A stretch of 64,000 nucleotides of DNA, from the NCBI GenBank assembly GCA_964539825.1, contig CAZIKF010000025.1:6816-70815 (forward strand), read 5' to 3'. Both the position numbers and the translations under genes were made by a program. The DNA is from CAZIKF01 sp964539825 (GTDB lineage Bacteria; Muiribacteriota; UBA6191). The notes under the pieces were generated by a model. That model had not been told where the DNA came from. It saw nothing but the letters and a program-made list of their open reading frames with translations, and made no database searches. Below, one piece after another: positions 38,094-48,007 of this stretch. Each line of letters opens with the position of its first letter. Position 1 is the stretch's first letter.

Positions 38094-39560
38094 TTAGCTC
38101 CCGGTAGAGGCGGTTTGTTGTCGATCCCTGGTCAATAAGCTCACAGCGATGATTACCAGAAAATTCAGAAGAAAAATAGAGAATCGCTCAGGAGCAACCG
38201 CCTGCCATGCGGTGTTCTTCCAAAGAATGGTTCCCAGGGAGCCAAATAACAACCCCGCTATCACACCATTACGAGTCAAGCTCTTCCAGTAAAGAGATAA
38301 GACCACCAGGGGCCCAAAGGTGGAACCCAAACCACCCCAGGCATAGGAGACCATCTGGAAAATGATTTCCTGTGAAGTATAAGCCAGGTAAAATGCACAT
38401 AGACAAACAACTGTTGTCATGACTCGGGAAATCAAAAGTAATTTTGCCTCGCCTGGCTCCTGGCGCAAGGTCTTGTGATAAATATCCTCACATACCGCTG
38501 ATGAGACCACCAGAAGTTGAGTGTCAGCTGTGGACATCATGGCAGCAATCGCTCCGCAGATCAAAATACCTGCCAGCCATGCCGGGACATAATACTTGGC
38601 GAAAAAGGGCATTAGTTTGTCTGAATTCGCACCCTCGCCCAGAATACCCGCTTCCGTTAGCTGCTCAGGAGTAAAAGCCACAATAGCGATAAGGCCCAGC
38701 AAGACAGCACCCCCAAAAGCAGGAACTACCCAGGCCGATGCGATCCGAAACCCTTTTCTCACGTCTTCTCTGGAAGGCATGGCCATAAAGCGAGTGAGAA
38801 GATGGGGCTGTCCCACGTAACCAAAACCCCAGCTCGCTCCGGCAAGAATAAAAAGTAGAGCTCCCACCCCCGTTTCTCCATGAGTCCAGGAAGTGATTTC
38901 TGTTGAGGTTAGTGCGGAAAACCTATCCAGAAATACCCCCACTCCACCCATTTCCATGATTGCGGCAACGGGCAGAATAACAAGGGTTGCCACCATCAAA
39001 ATCGCCTGGATCATATCGGTCCAAACCACCGCCACAAATCCTCCGAGTATGGTGTAGGTCAGGACAACGGCAGCCCCGATCATAATTCCTGTTCCTTTCT
39101 CCATACCAAAGGTAGCGTTGAGGATAGTTCCCGCTGCGGCAAAACCGGAGGAGACATAAAAAGTGTAGAAAAACATGGAGACCAATGCACCAAGAAGTAG
39201 GATGATCCGGCAATTGGAAAACATGGATGAAAGTAATTCAGGAAGAGTCAAAGCACCACAATTGGCGGAAGCCGCCCTGATCTTTTCAGAAATGAAAATC
39301 CAGGAGCATAGAATTCCTATTACTGAACCAAGTGCTGTCCAGGCTTCTCCCAGTCCTACGGTTAATGCTGCTGCGGGAAGACCAAGGAGAAGCCAGGCTG
39401 ATTCTCCAGATGCCCTCTCTGAGAAAGCCAGCAAATAACCATTAATGGAGCGGCCCCCAAGGAGCCAGTCTTCATTGGTTTTATTCCTACTGCTGGCCAC
39501 AAAACCTATGACCAAAACCACCACAAGATATGCTATGAAACCGATTAATGTTGCATCCAT
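38094..39560 (-). CDS. putP: Sodium/proline symporter
   Basis: 488 residues with 12-13 predicted membrane helices. SSS-family signatures include GFVASSRNKTNEDWLLGGR, FSERASGESAWLLLGLPAAA and the GGFVAVVWTDMIQ region, which match PutP (sodium-coupled proline import) rather than other SSS members. Length is normal. It is divergent from the YiiX-like gene and precedes the nucleotide-transporter gene by 37 bp, same strand. No proline dehydrogenase is nearby. Confidence 0.88.
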   Translation of the reverse strand: MDATLIGFIAYLVVVLVIGFVASSRNKTNEDWLLGGRSINGYLLAFSERASGESAWLLLGLPAAALTVGLGEAWTALGSVIGILCSWIFISEKIRAASANCGALTLPELLSSMFSNCRIILLLGALVSMFFYTFYVSSGFAAAGTILNATFGMEKGTGIMIGAAVVLTYTILGGFVAVVWTDMIQAILMVATLVILPVAAIMEMGGVGVFLDRFSALTSTEITSWTHGETGVGALLFILAGASWGFGYVGQPHLLTRFMAMPSREDVRKGFRIASAWVVPAFGGAVLLGLIAIVAFTPEQLTEAGILGEGANSDKLMPFFAKYYVPAWLAGILICGAIAAMMSTADTQLLVVSSAVCEDIYHKTLRQEPGEAKLLLISRVMTTVVCLCAFYLAYTSQEIIFQMVSYAWGGLGSTFGPLVVLSLYWKSLTRNGVIAGLLFGSLGTILWKNTAWQAVAPERFSIFLLNFLVIIAVSLLTRDRQQTASTGS

Positions 39561-39632
39561 GGCTCCATTCTAGCAAAAGCATTGCCCCATGAAAGATTGA
39601 CAGAATTCAAACCAGCCGTAAAATGCACTCAA

Positions 39633-40268
39633 ATGAGCCGTATTGTCCTTTTCCTTCTCATTCACTGCCTGGCCTACAGCCAGTGGGAGCCGAAACCTGG
39701 TGATATACTCTTCCAGCGCCTTTCGAGTTCCTTCGGTTCGGCCGTGGAGGGAACCACGGGCTCTCTTTGGAGCCATGTAGGAATCCTCAAGAAAGAAGAA
39801 GGAAAGTGGCTTGTAGTCGAAGCCATCCCGCCCAGGGTTAGAAAAACCCCCCTTGATCTTTATTTGAAACGATGCAAAAACCGCTATGCGGTGAGCAGAC
39901 TGATCCAATGGGAAAAAAATGAGCTTCAAACAATGATTGAAAGGGCCGAATCGCACCTCGGAAAACCCTATGATGGAGTTTTCGTACTTGATGATACCCT
40001 AGAGATTTATTGTTCAGAACTCGTCTATGACGCTATCAATCATGTCAGGGGAAAAGGAAGCCTCAAGGGTAAGCCTATGGACTTTTCAGGGGCTTTAGAA
40101 TACTGGAAGAAGTATTTTGAGAGGAAAAACCGTCCCATTCCCCAGGGGAAACCGGGAATCTCTCCTGAAGCGGTATACCTCTACAAACAATCCCAGGTGG
40201 TATACCACTACAAGAAAGAGCAGGGAATTTCCAAACGAGTAGAGGTCTTTGAGCTTCTATATCAATGA
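39633..40268 (+). CDS. YiiX-like permuted papain-fold amidase
   Basis: About 211 residues from ATG 39633, which gives a short hydrophobic signal. A longer reading from 39582 is unlikely. Motifs are PGDILFQRL, WSHVGIL (His) and YCSELVYD (Cys), the permuted NlpC/P60 order of YiiX/YaeF-like proteins: His before Cys. Such enzymes are thought to cut amide or thioester bonds, perhaps on lipids or cell-wall peptides. It is a single gene, convergent with the phospholipase D-type gene. Confidence 0.8.
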   Translation: MSRIVLFLLIHCLAYSQWEPKPGDILFQRLSSSFGSAVEGTTGSLWSHVGILKKEEGKWLVVEAIPPRVRKTPLDLYLKRCKNRYAVSRLIQWEKNELQTMIERAESHLGKPYDGVFVLDDTLEIYCSELVYDAINHVRGKGSLKGKPMDFSGALEYWKKYFERKNRPIPQGKPGISPEAVYLYKQSQVVYHYKKEQGISKRVEVFELLYQ

Positions 40269-40334
40269 AATTCAGAGTCAGTAGAAATTTGGATTCTGCT
40301 ATCAAAACCTGATTCCTTCTACCAGATACTTTCC

Positions 40335-41945
40335 CTAAATCAAGGGACGGAAAAGAGCTCCGACCTTTCCTAGTAAAAAGAAGAGTTTGTCCTTGATCCA
40401 GCCCTTATTTAGACTGGGCAGAACCCTTTTGATGATCTTCCCATTCTCATCGCGGATTACCTGGTAGCGCGTAGTCTGCGCAAGGTCCTTCTCTACAAGT
40501 AGACGATTTCTCTGGGCAAAATCACGAGACTTAATCATCGCAACAATTTCCGAATTGACCCGTTCGCTTTGCTGATCAAGGTTATAAGTTCCAATAACCG
40601 TGATGGACCCATCGATGATGAAAACCTTGGCATGAAGATGGCTGCCCGTACGTCCATAAATTTGTACTTCGGGGGGCATGACTTCGACAATATCGCGTAA
40701 ATCACGGGCAAACACAGCCTGGACAACCAGGGTATCCAGGGTTGAGCTTTGGGGACTATTGGTAAGTAATACCAGTCTAACCCCTCTTTCTACCGCCCGA
40801 GTTAGAGCTTCTTTCCCTATGTCAGAGAGAACCACGTATGCGTTTTGAATGATAATTTCTTCTTCAGCATTCTCAACGAGTTCCAACAAAGTAGGTCCTA
40901 TTTCGTCCTTAACCTCTGCACTAGCCCTGGAATTCTTATCCAGAATTGTGACTGGCAGCTCGCGCTGACCCTGAAAAGGAACCCAGGTCGAATAGTTTTT
41001 TAGAAGGCTAAACTTTGAGATCTTCTCATTTAGCTCTTCTATGATATGGGCTAGTGCCGGTACAGCCTCTGGATTGAGCATTGACTCTGAGCTCATCCAT
41101 CTTTTCATTACTTTAGCTGCCAAGAACAGATAGCGGACCTTTTCCTGGTCAATCGCTTCCTCACTGAGAATCTCTTGATTTTTAAGCCTGACATACTCTT
41201 CCTCAAAGGCAACCTGAATCTGGGAAATGACATCCTCCCCTTCCAGAAGTACATCCGTGTCTCGGTAGGCCTTCTCATTGTCCTTCTCATCAGCGAGATA
41301 ATCCTTGGAGATATTCCTTCCGCCCACAATGGTTCTCTTGCTGTCCACAATCATTATTTTGTCGTGGTTGGAAGCCAGAACAACACTGATATCCTTAAAG
41401 AAGTTGAGTGTGATCGGCATCTTTAAAAACGCCCCCAGGCTCATGCGGGGATTAAAGACTTTCACGTGCACATTTCCTGTTTTGACGAGTTCCTTGAGAA
41501 ACTCTCCACCGTATTCACTTTTGACCAGGGAACCGGTTCCAAAGTCATCTACCATTAGCCTGATCTGGACACCAGCCCGAGCCTTTTTTAACAAGATTCC
41601 CATCATGGCGTGACCAAAGATGTCGTCCTTGACAATAAAGTATTGGATATCGATCGTCTTCCTGGCTGACTGAAGTAGATGCCACCTGGCGTACCAGGCC
41701 TCCATATTGTCAGTAATCAGGCGGGCCCTGGTATTGCTTGAATCACCAAATTTATGGGTATACCAGCGTTCCACAGCCCGCTCCGGTGCATGGAAATCAA
41801 GGGCCTTCAGGGAATTAGGTTGAGCTAATTCGGGAGAATAGGGAACACCGTAGAGCTGATGAAAAATGGATACCCTGCTCTGATCATCGCTAATTGAGCT
41901 GAAAATAGTGGTAAGGAATAAAGGAACAAGCAGAAAACGTTTCAT
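40335..41945 (-). CDS. Phospholipase D-family protein with two HKD motifs, secreted
   Basis: About 536 residues from ATG 41945, chosen for GGAG upstream and a signal peptide. Two HKD motifs are complete: NHDKIMIVD followed by GGRN, and HAKVFIID followed by GTYNLD. This is the cardiolipin synthase/phospholipase D layout. The presence of a signal peptide and the absence of membrane helices point to an envelope or secreted enzyme such as the ClsC- or PLD-like group. Lipid substrate is uncertain. A weak terminator-like hairpin lies upstream of its start. Confidence 0.85.
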   Translation of the reverse strand: MKRFLLVPLFLTTIFSSISDDQSRVSIFHQLYGVPYSPELAQPNSLKALDFHAPERAVERWYTHKFGDSSNTRARLITDNMEAWYARWHLLQSARKTIDIQYFIVKDDIFGHAMMGILLKKARAGVQIRLMVDDFGTGSLVKSEYGGEFLKELVKTGNVHVKVFNPRMSLGAFLKMPITLNFFKDISVVLASNHDKIMIVDSKRTIVGGRNISKDYLADEKDNEKAYRDTDVLLEGEDVISQIQVAFEEEYVRLKNQEILSEEAIDQEKVRYLFLAAKVMKRWMSSESMLNPEAVPALAHIIEELNEKISKFSLLKNYSTWVPFQGQRELPVTILDKNSRASAEVKDEIGPTLLELVENAEEEIIIQNAYVVLSDIGKEALTRAVERGVRLVLLTNSPQSSTLDTLVVQAVFARDLRDIVEVMPPEVQIYGRTGSHLHAKVFIIDGSITVIGTYNLDQQSERVNSEIVAMIKSRDFAQRNRLLVEKDLAQTTRYQVIRDENGKIIKRVLPSLNKGWIKDKLFFLLGKVGALFRPLI

Positions 41946-42000
41946 AATGACTCCAACTGTGCGACACAATCCGCACCACCTAGTCCTACGATTAGATCTT

Positions 42001-42018
42001 AAAAGGAGTTTCACTCCT
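42001..42018 (-). terminator. Hairpin with short T-tract after the DCC-family gene
   Basis: Read on the reverse strand, AGGAGT-GAA-ACTCCT is followed by a T-run. The six-pair stem and TTTT make it a plausible but short Rho-independent terminator for the gene ending at 42066. A second AT-rich stem (ATTATTC/GAATAAT, 42046-42065) precedes it. Confidence 0.4.
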
Positions 42019-42065
42019 GTGTAAATAGATGGAGAAGGAATGAAAATTATTCTGCTCTGAATAAT

Positions 42066-42419
42066 CTATTTCCTACACTTCCGACATCCTCTACGAAACC
42101 TGTTGGCAATCCGGTAAAACAGACCCAGGGATTTTTTTCCAGCTCCACTTTCAATCATCCAGCGCATGGGAGAGAGTTTAGGAGCAAGCTTTATTACTTT
42201 CTCAATTGCCTTAGAACCACGAAAAACACTTCCATCTTCTCCGATCAAATGTACCTCTTTGAGAAGCTCTTCTTCAGGGATGGAAGGGTCGAGTTGTACG
42301 TATCGCTGCAAGGGGACCACCTCCAGTAGAGTGGCATCGCCAAAGCGTCTGGTTGCGTCAGCAAACCGAACACAAAGCGGACAGTCCGCATCAAAAAGGA
42401 GCCGATACTTAAGGCTCAT
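42066..42419 (-). CDS. DCC-family (DUF393) thiol-disulfide protein
   Basis: About 117 residues from ATG 42419. DADCPLCVRF carries the DxxCxxC motif of DUF393, a thioredoxin-like group of unknown function often linked to redox. Further residues LEVVPLQ and the KAIEKVIKL helix fit the family. It starts 7 bases after the end of the M16-like gene, so it is part of that operon (the longer reading would overlap it heavily). Confidence 0.78.
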   Translation of the reverse strand: MSLKYRLLFDADCPLCVRFADATRRFGDATLLEVVPLQRYVQLDPSIPEEELLKEVHLIGEDGSVFRGSKAIEKVIKLAPKLSPMRWMIESGAGKKSLGLFYRIANRFRRGCRKCRK

Positions 42420-42426
42420 GGAGACG

Positions 42427-43884
42427 TCAGCGGGAAAGACTGGCTGATTTTCCGGCCTTGCCGCTCCCACTACCGTAATCCGGTAATTTGATTTCTTTAA
42501 AAGACCCGAACTCTTTCTCAATTTCGGCGCGTACTTTGGCAAAATCCCCTACCAAAAGAATCTTCAGACCATCAGATTTAAAGTACTCCCTCGCCACACG
42601 CTGCACATCTTTCACCGTTACCGCTTCAATCGCCTTCAGATAGGTTTCCATGAAATCGTCCGGAAGACCGGCTTGCTCGAAGAAAAGAATGCGGCTGGCA
42701 ACCTGATGTCGGGTCGCGAATTTGAATACGAATTGGTTCACGATTGTATTTCGCGCCAGTTCCAGTTCCTCGTTGCTAACCGGCTGATCCTGTATTTTTT
42801 TAATGGCCGAGAGTATTTCCCTGAGAGACTGCACAGACCCTTCGGTCTTGGTTCCGCAATCAACGCCGATGGTACTGTAGAAAACATCGGCACCAATCCA
42901 GGAATAAACCGAATAGGCGAGTCCTAGCTCGGTACGAATCCGTTTCATGAGTCGGGAGTTAAAACCGCCGCCGCCCAGGATTCGATCCATGACCATGAGA
43001 GGAAAGAGGTCTGGATTGGAGAGTTTGATCGACTTATGTCCAATTCGAATTTTTACCTGGGGTACGCTTTTCTGAACAAAATACCGCTCAGCTTTAAATT
43101 CACGCGTCACCTTTGGGGGATCAACAAGCTTTCTACCAGTTGGCTTCCATTGTGCAAGATAGGGTGAGAGCATCGATTCCAGAGTTTTTAGATCTACATC
43201 TCCTACCACCAACAGCTGGCTTCCATCAGGCTGAAACCTCTTCCGATGGCTGTTAATCAGGTTATCTCTGCTGATAGAACCAATGGTTTCCATCGTGGTT
43301 TCATTCCCTTCGGGATGGGGACGGTAGACAATATTGGCGAATTTTCTGCGTGCGATTCCCGCCGCGTCGTCATCTCGTCTGCGAATAGACTCCAGTGCGT
43401 TCTTCTTTTCCAGGTCAAAACGAGAGGGATCAAAACGCGGATGCAGGGCAACCTCAAAAAACAGATCCAGAATATTCTTAAAATCGGTGCGTAAACACTT
43501 CAATGAAACCGTCTGATAACGCGACTGGGCGCCGGTATCAATTTCCGCTCCCAGGGACTCCAATTGCATATCCAGCTCATCAGGGGTCAAGTGCCGTGTA
43601 CCGCCGGCGATCTGTACGGTTGAGAGCAGAGAGGAAAGACCTGTGGCCGCAGCAGGATCCCGATGGGACCCACCTGGCACATACAGGGTGGCTCTTACGA
43701 TTGGAAGAGAGGAATCCTGCGCATAAAAGAGCTCCATTCCGTTTGAGAGTATTTTTCTCGTGATCTCAGGAATTTTTAGCGTAAGCTCTTTAAACTGCAG
43801 TGATTCATGGGGCAAGGGTGTCATTGCGGAAAGGATGGTTCCCAACAGCATGAAAGATAGGAATATTCGAAGATAGTGATTCAT
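42427..43884 (-). CDS. M16-family peptidase-like protein, inactive subunit
   Basis: 485 residues with a signal peptide. It has the two-domain M16 (pitrilysin/MPP-like) form, but the zinc motif HxxEH is missing: the region reads ATGLSSLLS. This is the non-catalytic partner type that pairs with an active M16 subunit, here the gene directly upstream (2 bp apart). Together they probably form a periplasmic heterodimer. It retains the Arg/Tyr-like C-terminal part (FGSFKEIKLPDYG). Confidence 0.88.
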   Translation of the reverse strand: MNHYLRIFLSFMLLGTILSAMTPLPHESLQFKELTLKIPEITRKILSNGMELFYAQDSSLPIVRATLYVPGGSHRDPAAATGLSSLLSTVQIAGGTRHLTPDELDMQLESLGAEIDTGAQSRYQTVSLKCLRTDFKNILDLFFEVALHPRFDPSRFDLEKKNALESIRRRDDDAAGIARRKFANIVYRPHPEGNETTMETIGSISRDNLINSHRKRFQPDGSQLLVVGDVDLKTLESMLSPYLAQWKPTGRKLVDPPKVTREFKAERYFVQKSVPQVKIRIGHKSIKLSNPDLFPLMVMDRILGGGGFNSRLMKRIRTELGLAYSVYSWIGADVFYSTIGVDCGTKTEGSVQSLREILSAIKKIQDQPVSNEELELARNTIVNQFVFKFATRHQVASRILFFEQAGLPDDFMETYLKAIEAVTVKDVQRVAREYFKSDGLKILLVGDFAKVRAEIEKEFGSFKEIKLPDYGSGSGKAGKSASLSR

Positions 43885-43886
43885 CT

Positions 43887-45386
43887 TTAGCTCTCCTTTT
43901 TAGAAGTAAGAAGGGTGGCCACTGTTCTCTTTTCTTTCTTGAGATACTTCCTGGCGACTTCCACCAGTGCTTCTGGTGTAAGGCTGAGGATTCTTTCAAA
44001 GTCCCAGAAAATCTCTTTCCAATCACCAAGGTTCATCTGATTTGAGAGAAGTAGACTTGTGAGGGTTGAGGCAGACTCAAGGGAGTATATGAATTCAGCC
44101 TTCATACGGGTTTGAACGCGCTTAATTTCCTCCTCGTCTACTCCGTTTTTGATCAAATCATCGATTACTTCTGAGATAAGGTCCATCAGCTCAGAGGGTT
44201 GATGAGGATGCTTAGGGCTACCACCCACGAGGAACAATCCCGGGTATCTTTGTCCAGCCGCTCCCGCATAAGCCCATGCTGCAGTGGCTAACTTTCGCTT
44301 TACAACAATCTCCTGGTAAAAACGAGAAGTTTTGCCTCCTGATAAAACCTCTGCCAGGATGGTCAGTGCCGTCCCCTCTGGGGTGTTTAGACGCGGCATC
44401 TTATAGGAGGCATATAAGTAGGGCTGTGCCTTTTCATTAATTTCCACCCGTCGTTCACCGTTTTGCTCAGGTTCGCGAATGTGGGTTCGCTCAAGGCGAT
44501 CCGAAGACTTCCAGGAGCCGAAGTACTTTTCAATGAGTGCCAGGGTTGGTTCGGGATATACATCGCCGACAAGCACCATTGTAGCGTTATTCGGAGCGTA
44601 ATAATCTTTAAAAAAGGTTGTGAGCGTATCCTTTCTCAGGGTCTGCAATTCACTCATGTAGCCGATGATCGGATTGCGATAGTTATGAGCCATGTAGGAG
44701 GCGCCCATCAAAGCCTCCCAGAGCTTTCCCTGGGGATTGGAGTCGGTTCTCATGCGGCGCTCTTCCATCACAACATCCCGCTCAGGAAAATAAGAACGCA
44801 AAATAGGCTGTCGAAACTTCATCGATTCCAACAAAGCCCATAGCTCCAGTTTATTGGAGGGTAAATCCACGATATAAACGGTGTTGTCCGTATTGGTATA
44901 AGCATTCAGACCCTTGCCCCCATTCGCAGAATAAATGGGATTATAGGGACTCTTGATCACCACTTGATTAAGCCGCTTTACAAGCTGGTCCATTCTTTTC
45001 TTGTAAAGCTTCAAGGCAGTAGGGTCCGGCTCTTCTCTTAACTGCTCTTCATCGAAGCGCTCAGCCCATTTCAGGATTTGGGCCGTAATCTCAGATTCCT
45101 TTTCAAAATCTTTGGTCCCGTAGACTCTATTGCCCTTAAACAGCATATGCTCAAGCATGTGGGCACAGCCGAAATTTCCGGCATGCTCATCCACTGAACC
45201 AACCTTAAAACCAATACTTGTACTCACTATTGGCGCGTCATGCTTTTCATAAATCATGACGGTTAAGCCATTTTCGAGAGTTTTAACGGTGAGACGCTTT
45301 TCAAATTCCCCTTGAAGCTTTTCTACAAATGGGTTCGCTCCAAAATTCACAGAACAAAAAAACAGAACTAAAAGAATCCGTGACAA
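43887..45386 (-). CDS. M16-family zinc metallopeptidase, active subunit
   Basis: About 499 residues from ATG 45386 with AAGGAG upstream and a signal peptide. HMLEH is the inverted HxxEH zinc motif, and the second Glu lies further on in the expected ERRM/E helix. M16 peptidases degrade peptides in a closed chamber formed by the two halves. The inactive partner follows immediately. Substrates unknown; possibly periplasmic peptide or lipoprotein turnover. Confidence 0.92.
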   Translation of the reverse strand: MSRILLVLFFCSVNFGANPFVEKLQGEFEKRLTVKTLENGLTVMIYEKHDAPIVSTSIGFKVGSVDEHAGNFGCAHMLEHMLFKGNRVYGTKDFEKESEITAQILKWAERFDEEQLREEPDPTALKLYKKRMDQLVKRLNQVVIKSPYNPIYSANGGKGLNAYTNTDNTVYIVDLPSNKLELWALLESMKFRQPILRSYFPERDVVMEERRMRTDSNPQGKLWEALMGASYMAHNYRNPIIGYMSELQTLRKDTLTTFFKDYYAPNNATMVLVGDVYPEPTLALIEKYFGSWKSSDRLERTHIREPEQNGERRVEINEKAQPYLYASYKMPRLNTPEGTALTILAEVLSGGKTSRFYQEIVVKRKLATAAWAYAGAAGQRYPGLFLVGGSPKHPHQPSELMDLISEVIDDLIKNGVDEEEIKRVQTRMKAEFIYSLESASTLTSLLLSNQMNLGDWKEIFWDFERILSLTPEALVEVARKYLKKEKRTVATLLTSKKES

Positions 45387-45450
45387 CATTCCTACGACTC
45401 CTTCCTGATTCAGATCGGTCAAACAAAGTGAATGCCAACAAATAAACCAA

Positions 45451-45634
45451 CTAGGAGCCTGTCGGAGAATTGCCTTCTACTGCGACCGGCTGCAAAAAAC
45501 AGGCTCGGCGTTGTCACCGAAAAAACCGCTCTCAATGTGCTCCAGCACACCTTCGGCGGTATTTTCCGCCTCCGCCTTGATCCTGATTTTTTCGCTCGGT
45601 CTCGTCACAAACTCAATTCTCCGACAGGCTCCTA
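45451..45634 (+). mobile_element. MITE-like element with perfect 22-bp inverted ends
   Basis: The left end CTAGGAGCCTGTCGGAGAAT (45451-45470, then TG) and right end 45613-45634 are perfect inverted repeats over 22 bp. The inner sequence continues as an imperfect inverted repeat (GACCGG...AAAAAACAG against its partner), so the whole 184 bp could fold as one hairpin. No transposase is encoded. The palindromic CTAG at both ends could be a duplicated target site. A truncated relative lies at 21061-21116. Confidence 0.8.
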
Positions 45635-45755
45635 GCAAAGCACTTTGAAACATCAGAGAAATAAAGTCAAGGTGATGTGGTCCATATTCGATTACAATTT
45701 CTTGGTCAGGTGAATCCATTGTCTGTTACACAACACACCGTTCACCCGGATCAAT

Positions 45756-47132
45756 ATGAAATTTCTTTTCCTGTCCGTTTTTTTTCTGACTTCTGCGGGA
45801 ATCTTCGCGATGGATCGTGGAGATGTGCAGTACTTTAACCGGCAGATTCAGGAATTTCGATCTTTGATGGAATCTGGTGATTCCAGGTCTGCGTATTTGA
45901 TTTTGTCAGGCCTTGAACAGAAATTTCCGGAAAATGAAAATCTCGGGTCCTGGTTTAGCCATTATCATCATATACAGGGTCGCGGGTTCTCAAGAGCAAA
46001 CCAAAACAGTCTTGCTATAAAGCATTACCAAGAGGCTCTCAGGTATAGAGATAGTGAGGGAAACCGCGTATTACTTGCCGCAAGCCTGGTAGCCAACAAG
46101 GACTACTTTGAAGCTGCTTTGTTTATGGAAAACCATCTCGATGGATTGTCCCAAAAGAGCAGGTTTCATTTTATGAGGGAAGCTGCCCATAGTTACTCCC
46201 AGATCGAGAACTATAAGGCTGCGATCTATCATCTGAGAAACCTCTTGTTTGAAAATCCTGGTGACACGAATACGCTAAACCAACTGGCGGTAGCCTACCT
46301 GAGAAACGATGACGATGATGCCGCACTGGAGTTGCTGGAACAGATCAAAAAATATCGACCGCTCTCCGGGCAAGAAAAAGCCCTCGTTCAGCAAGCAAAG
46401 GGTAATGAAAAAGTGAAGGGAAAGTATCGAACAGTGGTTTCCTCTTCGTTTGAAATCCAGATTGATAATGAGAAATATGACCAATACCTACTTTTTATCC
46501 TGGGGATTCTTGAGAAGGCATACATGGATCTAGGAAGAATTTTTAACTACTATCCCAAACACAAGACCAGGGTCAAGGTTCTTACAGACCAGGATTTTAC
46601 CCACATTACCGGAACCAATGAGAATATTCTCGGGTTGCGAACCAACTCTTCAAAGGAACTCTATATCCGCTTTGGTAAAAACATTGAAAGTTCCAAACAA
46701 AAGGAACTCAAAAGGGTTCTGTGGCATGAATACAATCACCACCTTTTGCTCGCAAAGACCAGGGGGCTCGGGAATATACCCAGCTGGTTCACCGAGGGAT
46801 TGGCTGTCTTTTATGAACCAGACTTCCAACTGGAAACTCACCGGGATCGATTGAAAAAATTAGATGAAAAGGGGTTTCTATTTAATGCTAAAACCCTGCC
46901 GCCAGCCATGAGTAACTATTCCATGTACATCATGGCCGCTAGCATGGTTCACTTGCTCAATGAGCAAGGGACTCTCGCCGCTATCCTGGTAGGATTAAAG
47001 AATCTGAACTATCGGTATATCTTCGAAGACTTATTTCGAGATACTACCGGCCTGAACTCCCCGGAGTTTACAAATCAATGGAACAAATACATTAGCGGGT
47101 ATCTAGAAAAACATCAGGCTCAAGAGCAGTGA
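45756..47132 (+). CDS. TPR protein with a gluzincin-type peptidase domain
   Basis: 458 residues. A signal peptide (1-18) is followed by TPR-like helices (~25-215), then a peptidase MA-like domain with WHEYNHH: H324, E325 and H328 form HExxH, and E347 in WFTEGLAVFYE, 19 residues on, is the third zinc ligand. Such proteins are thought to be periplasmic or lipid-anchored metallopeptidases; the TPRs may present the substrate. It stands alone on this strand next to the MITE-like element. Confidence 0.82.
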   Translation: MKFLFLSVFFLTSAGIFAMDRGDVQYFNRQIQEFRSLMESGDSRSAYLILSGLEQKFPENENLGSWFSHYHHIQGRGFSRANQNSLAIKHYQEALRYRDSEGNRVLLAASLVANKDYFEAALFMENHLDGLSQKSRFHFMREAAHSYSQIENYKAAIYHLRNLLFENPGDTNTLNQLAVAYLRNDDDDAALELLEQIKKYRPLSGQEKALVQQAKGNEKVKGKYRTVVSSSFEIQIDNEKYDQYLLFILGILEKAYMDLGRIFNYYPKHKTRVKVLTDQDFTHITGTNENILGLRTNSSKELYIRFGKNIESSKQKELKRVLWHEYNHHLLLAKTRGLGNIPSWFTEGLAVFYEPDFQLETHRDRLKKLDEKGFLFNAKTLPPAMSNYSMYIMAASMVHLLNEQGTLAAILVGLKNLNYRYIFEDLFRDTTGLNSPEFTNQWNKYISGYLEKHQAQEQ

Positions 47133-47176
47133 CCCGAAATGCCTGGGTTGTTTGAGAAGGCGGAAAGTTCATGCAT

Positions 47177-47710
47177 TCAATGAACCAGGTCTGAGCCTTC
47201 CTGGAATTCCCCCATGGCCTGGATGATTTCCAAAGCTTCGAGGGCAGGGGTATGATCTGGAAAGAATTCAAGAGCTTTCAAGTATTCTTTACGCGCCAGG
47301 GAGAGCTTTCCCTGTTTCATATAGATGTTTCCCAAATTTACATAGGGAAAGTGGCGGGGTTCATAGCGGCTGGCCTTCTTGGCTTTCTCAAACCACTCGA
47401 TGGCTGCGTCGAGTTTTCCAAGGTGGAGTAAGTAAACACCGATATCGTTATAGGGATTACCAAAATCAGGATCAAGTTCAATGGCCTTATAGCACAGATC
47501 AATGGCTTCGGTGTAATAACCGTCATAGGTAAGCATCCAACCCAGATAAGTGTATCCATCCGCGGTAGGATGCATTTTTACCGAACGAAGAAACATATCT
47601 CTGGCTTCTTGAATCCGGTTTTGAGAGGCGAGCTCATTTCCCAGCTCAATCAACTCATAGGCCTTTTCCATCGACATGACCTGATTTTCGTCCCTGGCTA
47701 AAGGCTCCAT
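47177..47710 (-). CDS. TPR-repeat protein
   Basis: 177 residues made almost entirely of about four TPR units (residues ~15-160), for example AIDLCYKAIELDPDFGNPYNDIG and NLGNIYMKQGKLSLARKEYLKALEF. No signal peptide. Function is partner binding; no specific pathway can be named. It is convergent with the gluzincin gene. The ~300 bp upstream (47711-48007) hold no gene that I can support and should contain its promoter. Confidence 0.82.
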   Translation of the reverse strand: MEPLARDENQVMSMEKAYELIELGNELASQNRIQEARDMFLRSVKMHPTADGYTYLGWMLTYDGYYTEAIDLCYKAIELDPDFGNPYNDIGVYLLHLGKLDAAIEWFEKAKKASRYEPRHFPYVNLGNIYMKQGKLSLARKEYLKALEFFPDHTPALEALEIIQAMGEFQEGSDLVH

Positions 47711-48007
47711 GCTTCTAAATCCTTCTCGACTCCATCAGTTTACAGACCATCAGTTGGAATCAAAATTGAGAATCTACCCCTCAGTAGACAACTATCTACA
47801 AACTGTTGTACATCAGTATAGCGCAATCATCCCTCCTGAAGAAACACTGTCGATACCCATCACTGCTCAGGTTTGGAGAATTTACCCTAAATCAACAAGC
47901 GATAAAAATGGATAGGAAACTATGAAATAGCACAACTATGGAATATGACAAAATGTCGTTGGCTAATATATTAGGGTCAAGCTGTCCAACCCAAGATAAT
48001 AAACTTT

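Noticed and set aside
42427..45386. M16 pair as a novel system
   Set aside because: Active plus inactive M16 subunits side by side are a common bacterial arrangement.
45477..45719. Reverse-strand reading frame of 80 codons inside and beyond the MITE-like element
   Set aside because: Most of it lies in the inverted-repeat body of the element, so it is a by-product of the repeat and not a gene.
47709..47915. 68-codon forward frame upstream of the TPR gene
   Set aside because: No ribosome site, no known motif; likely chance in an intergenic region.
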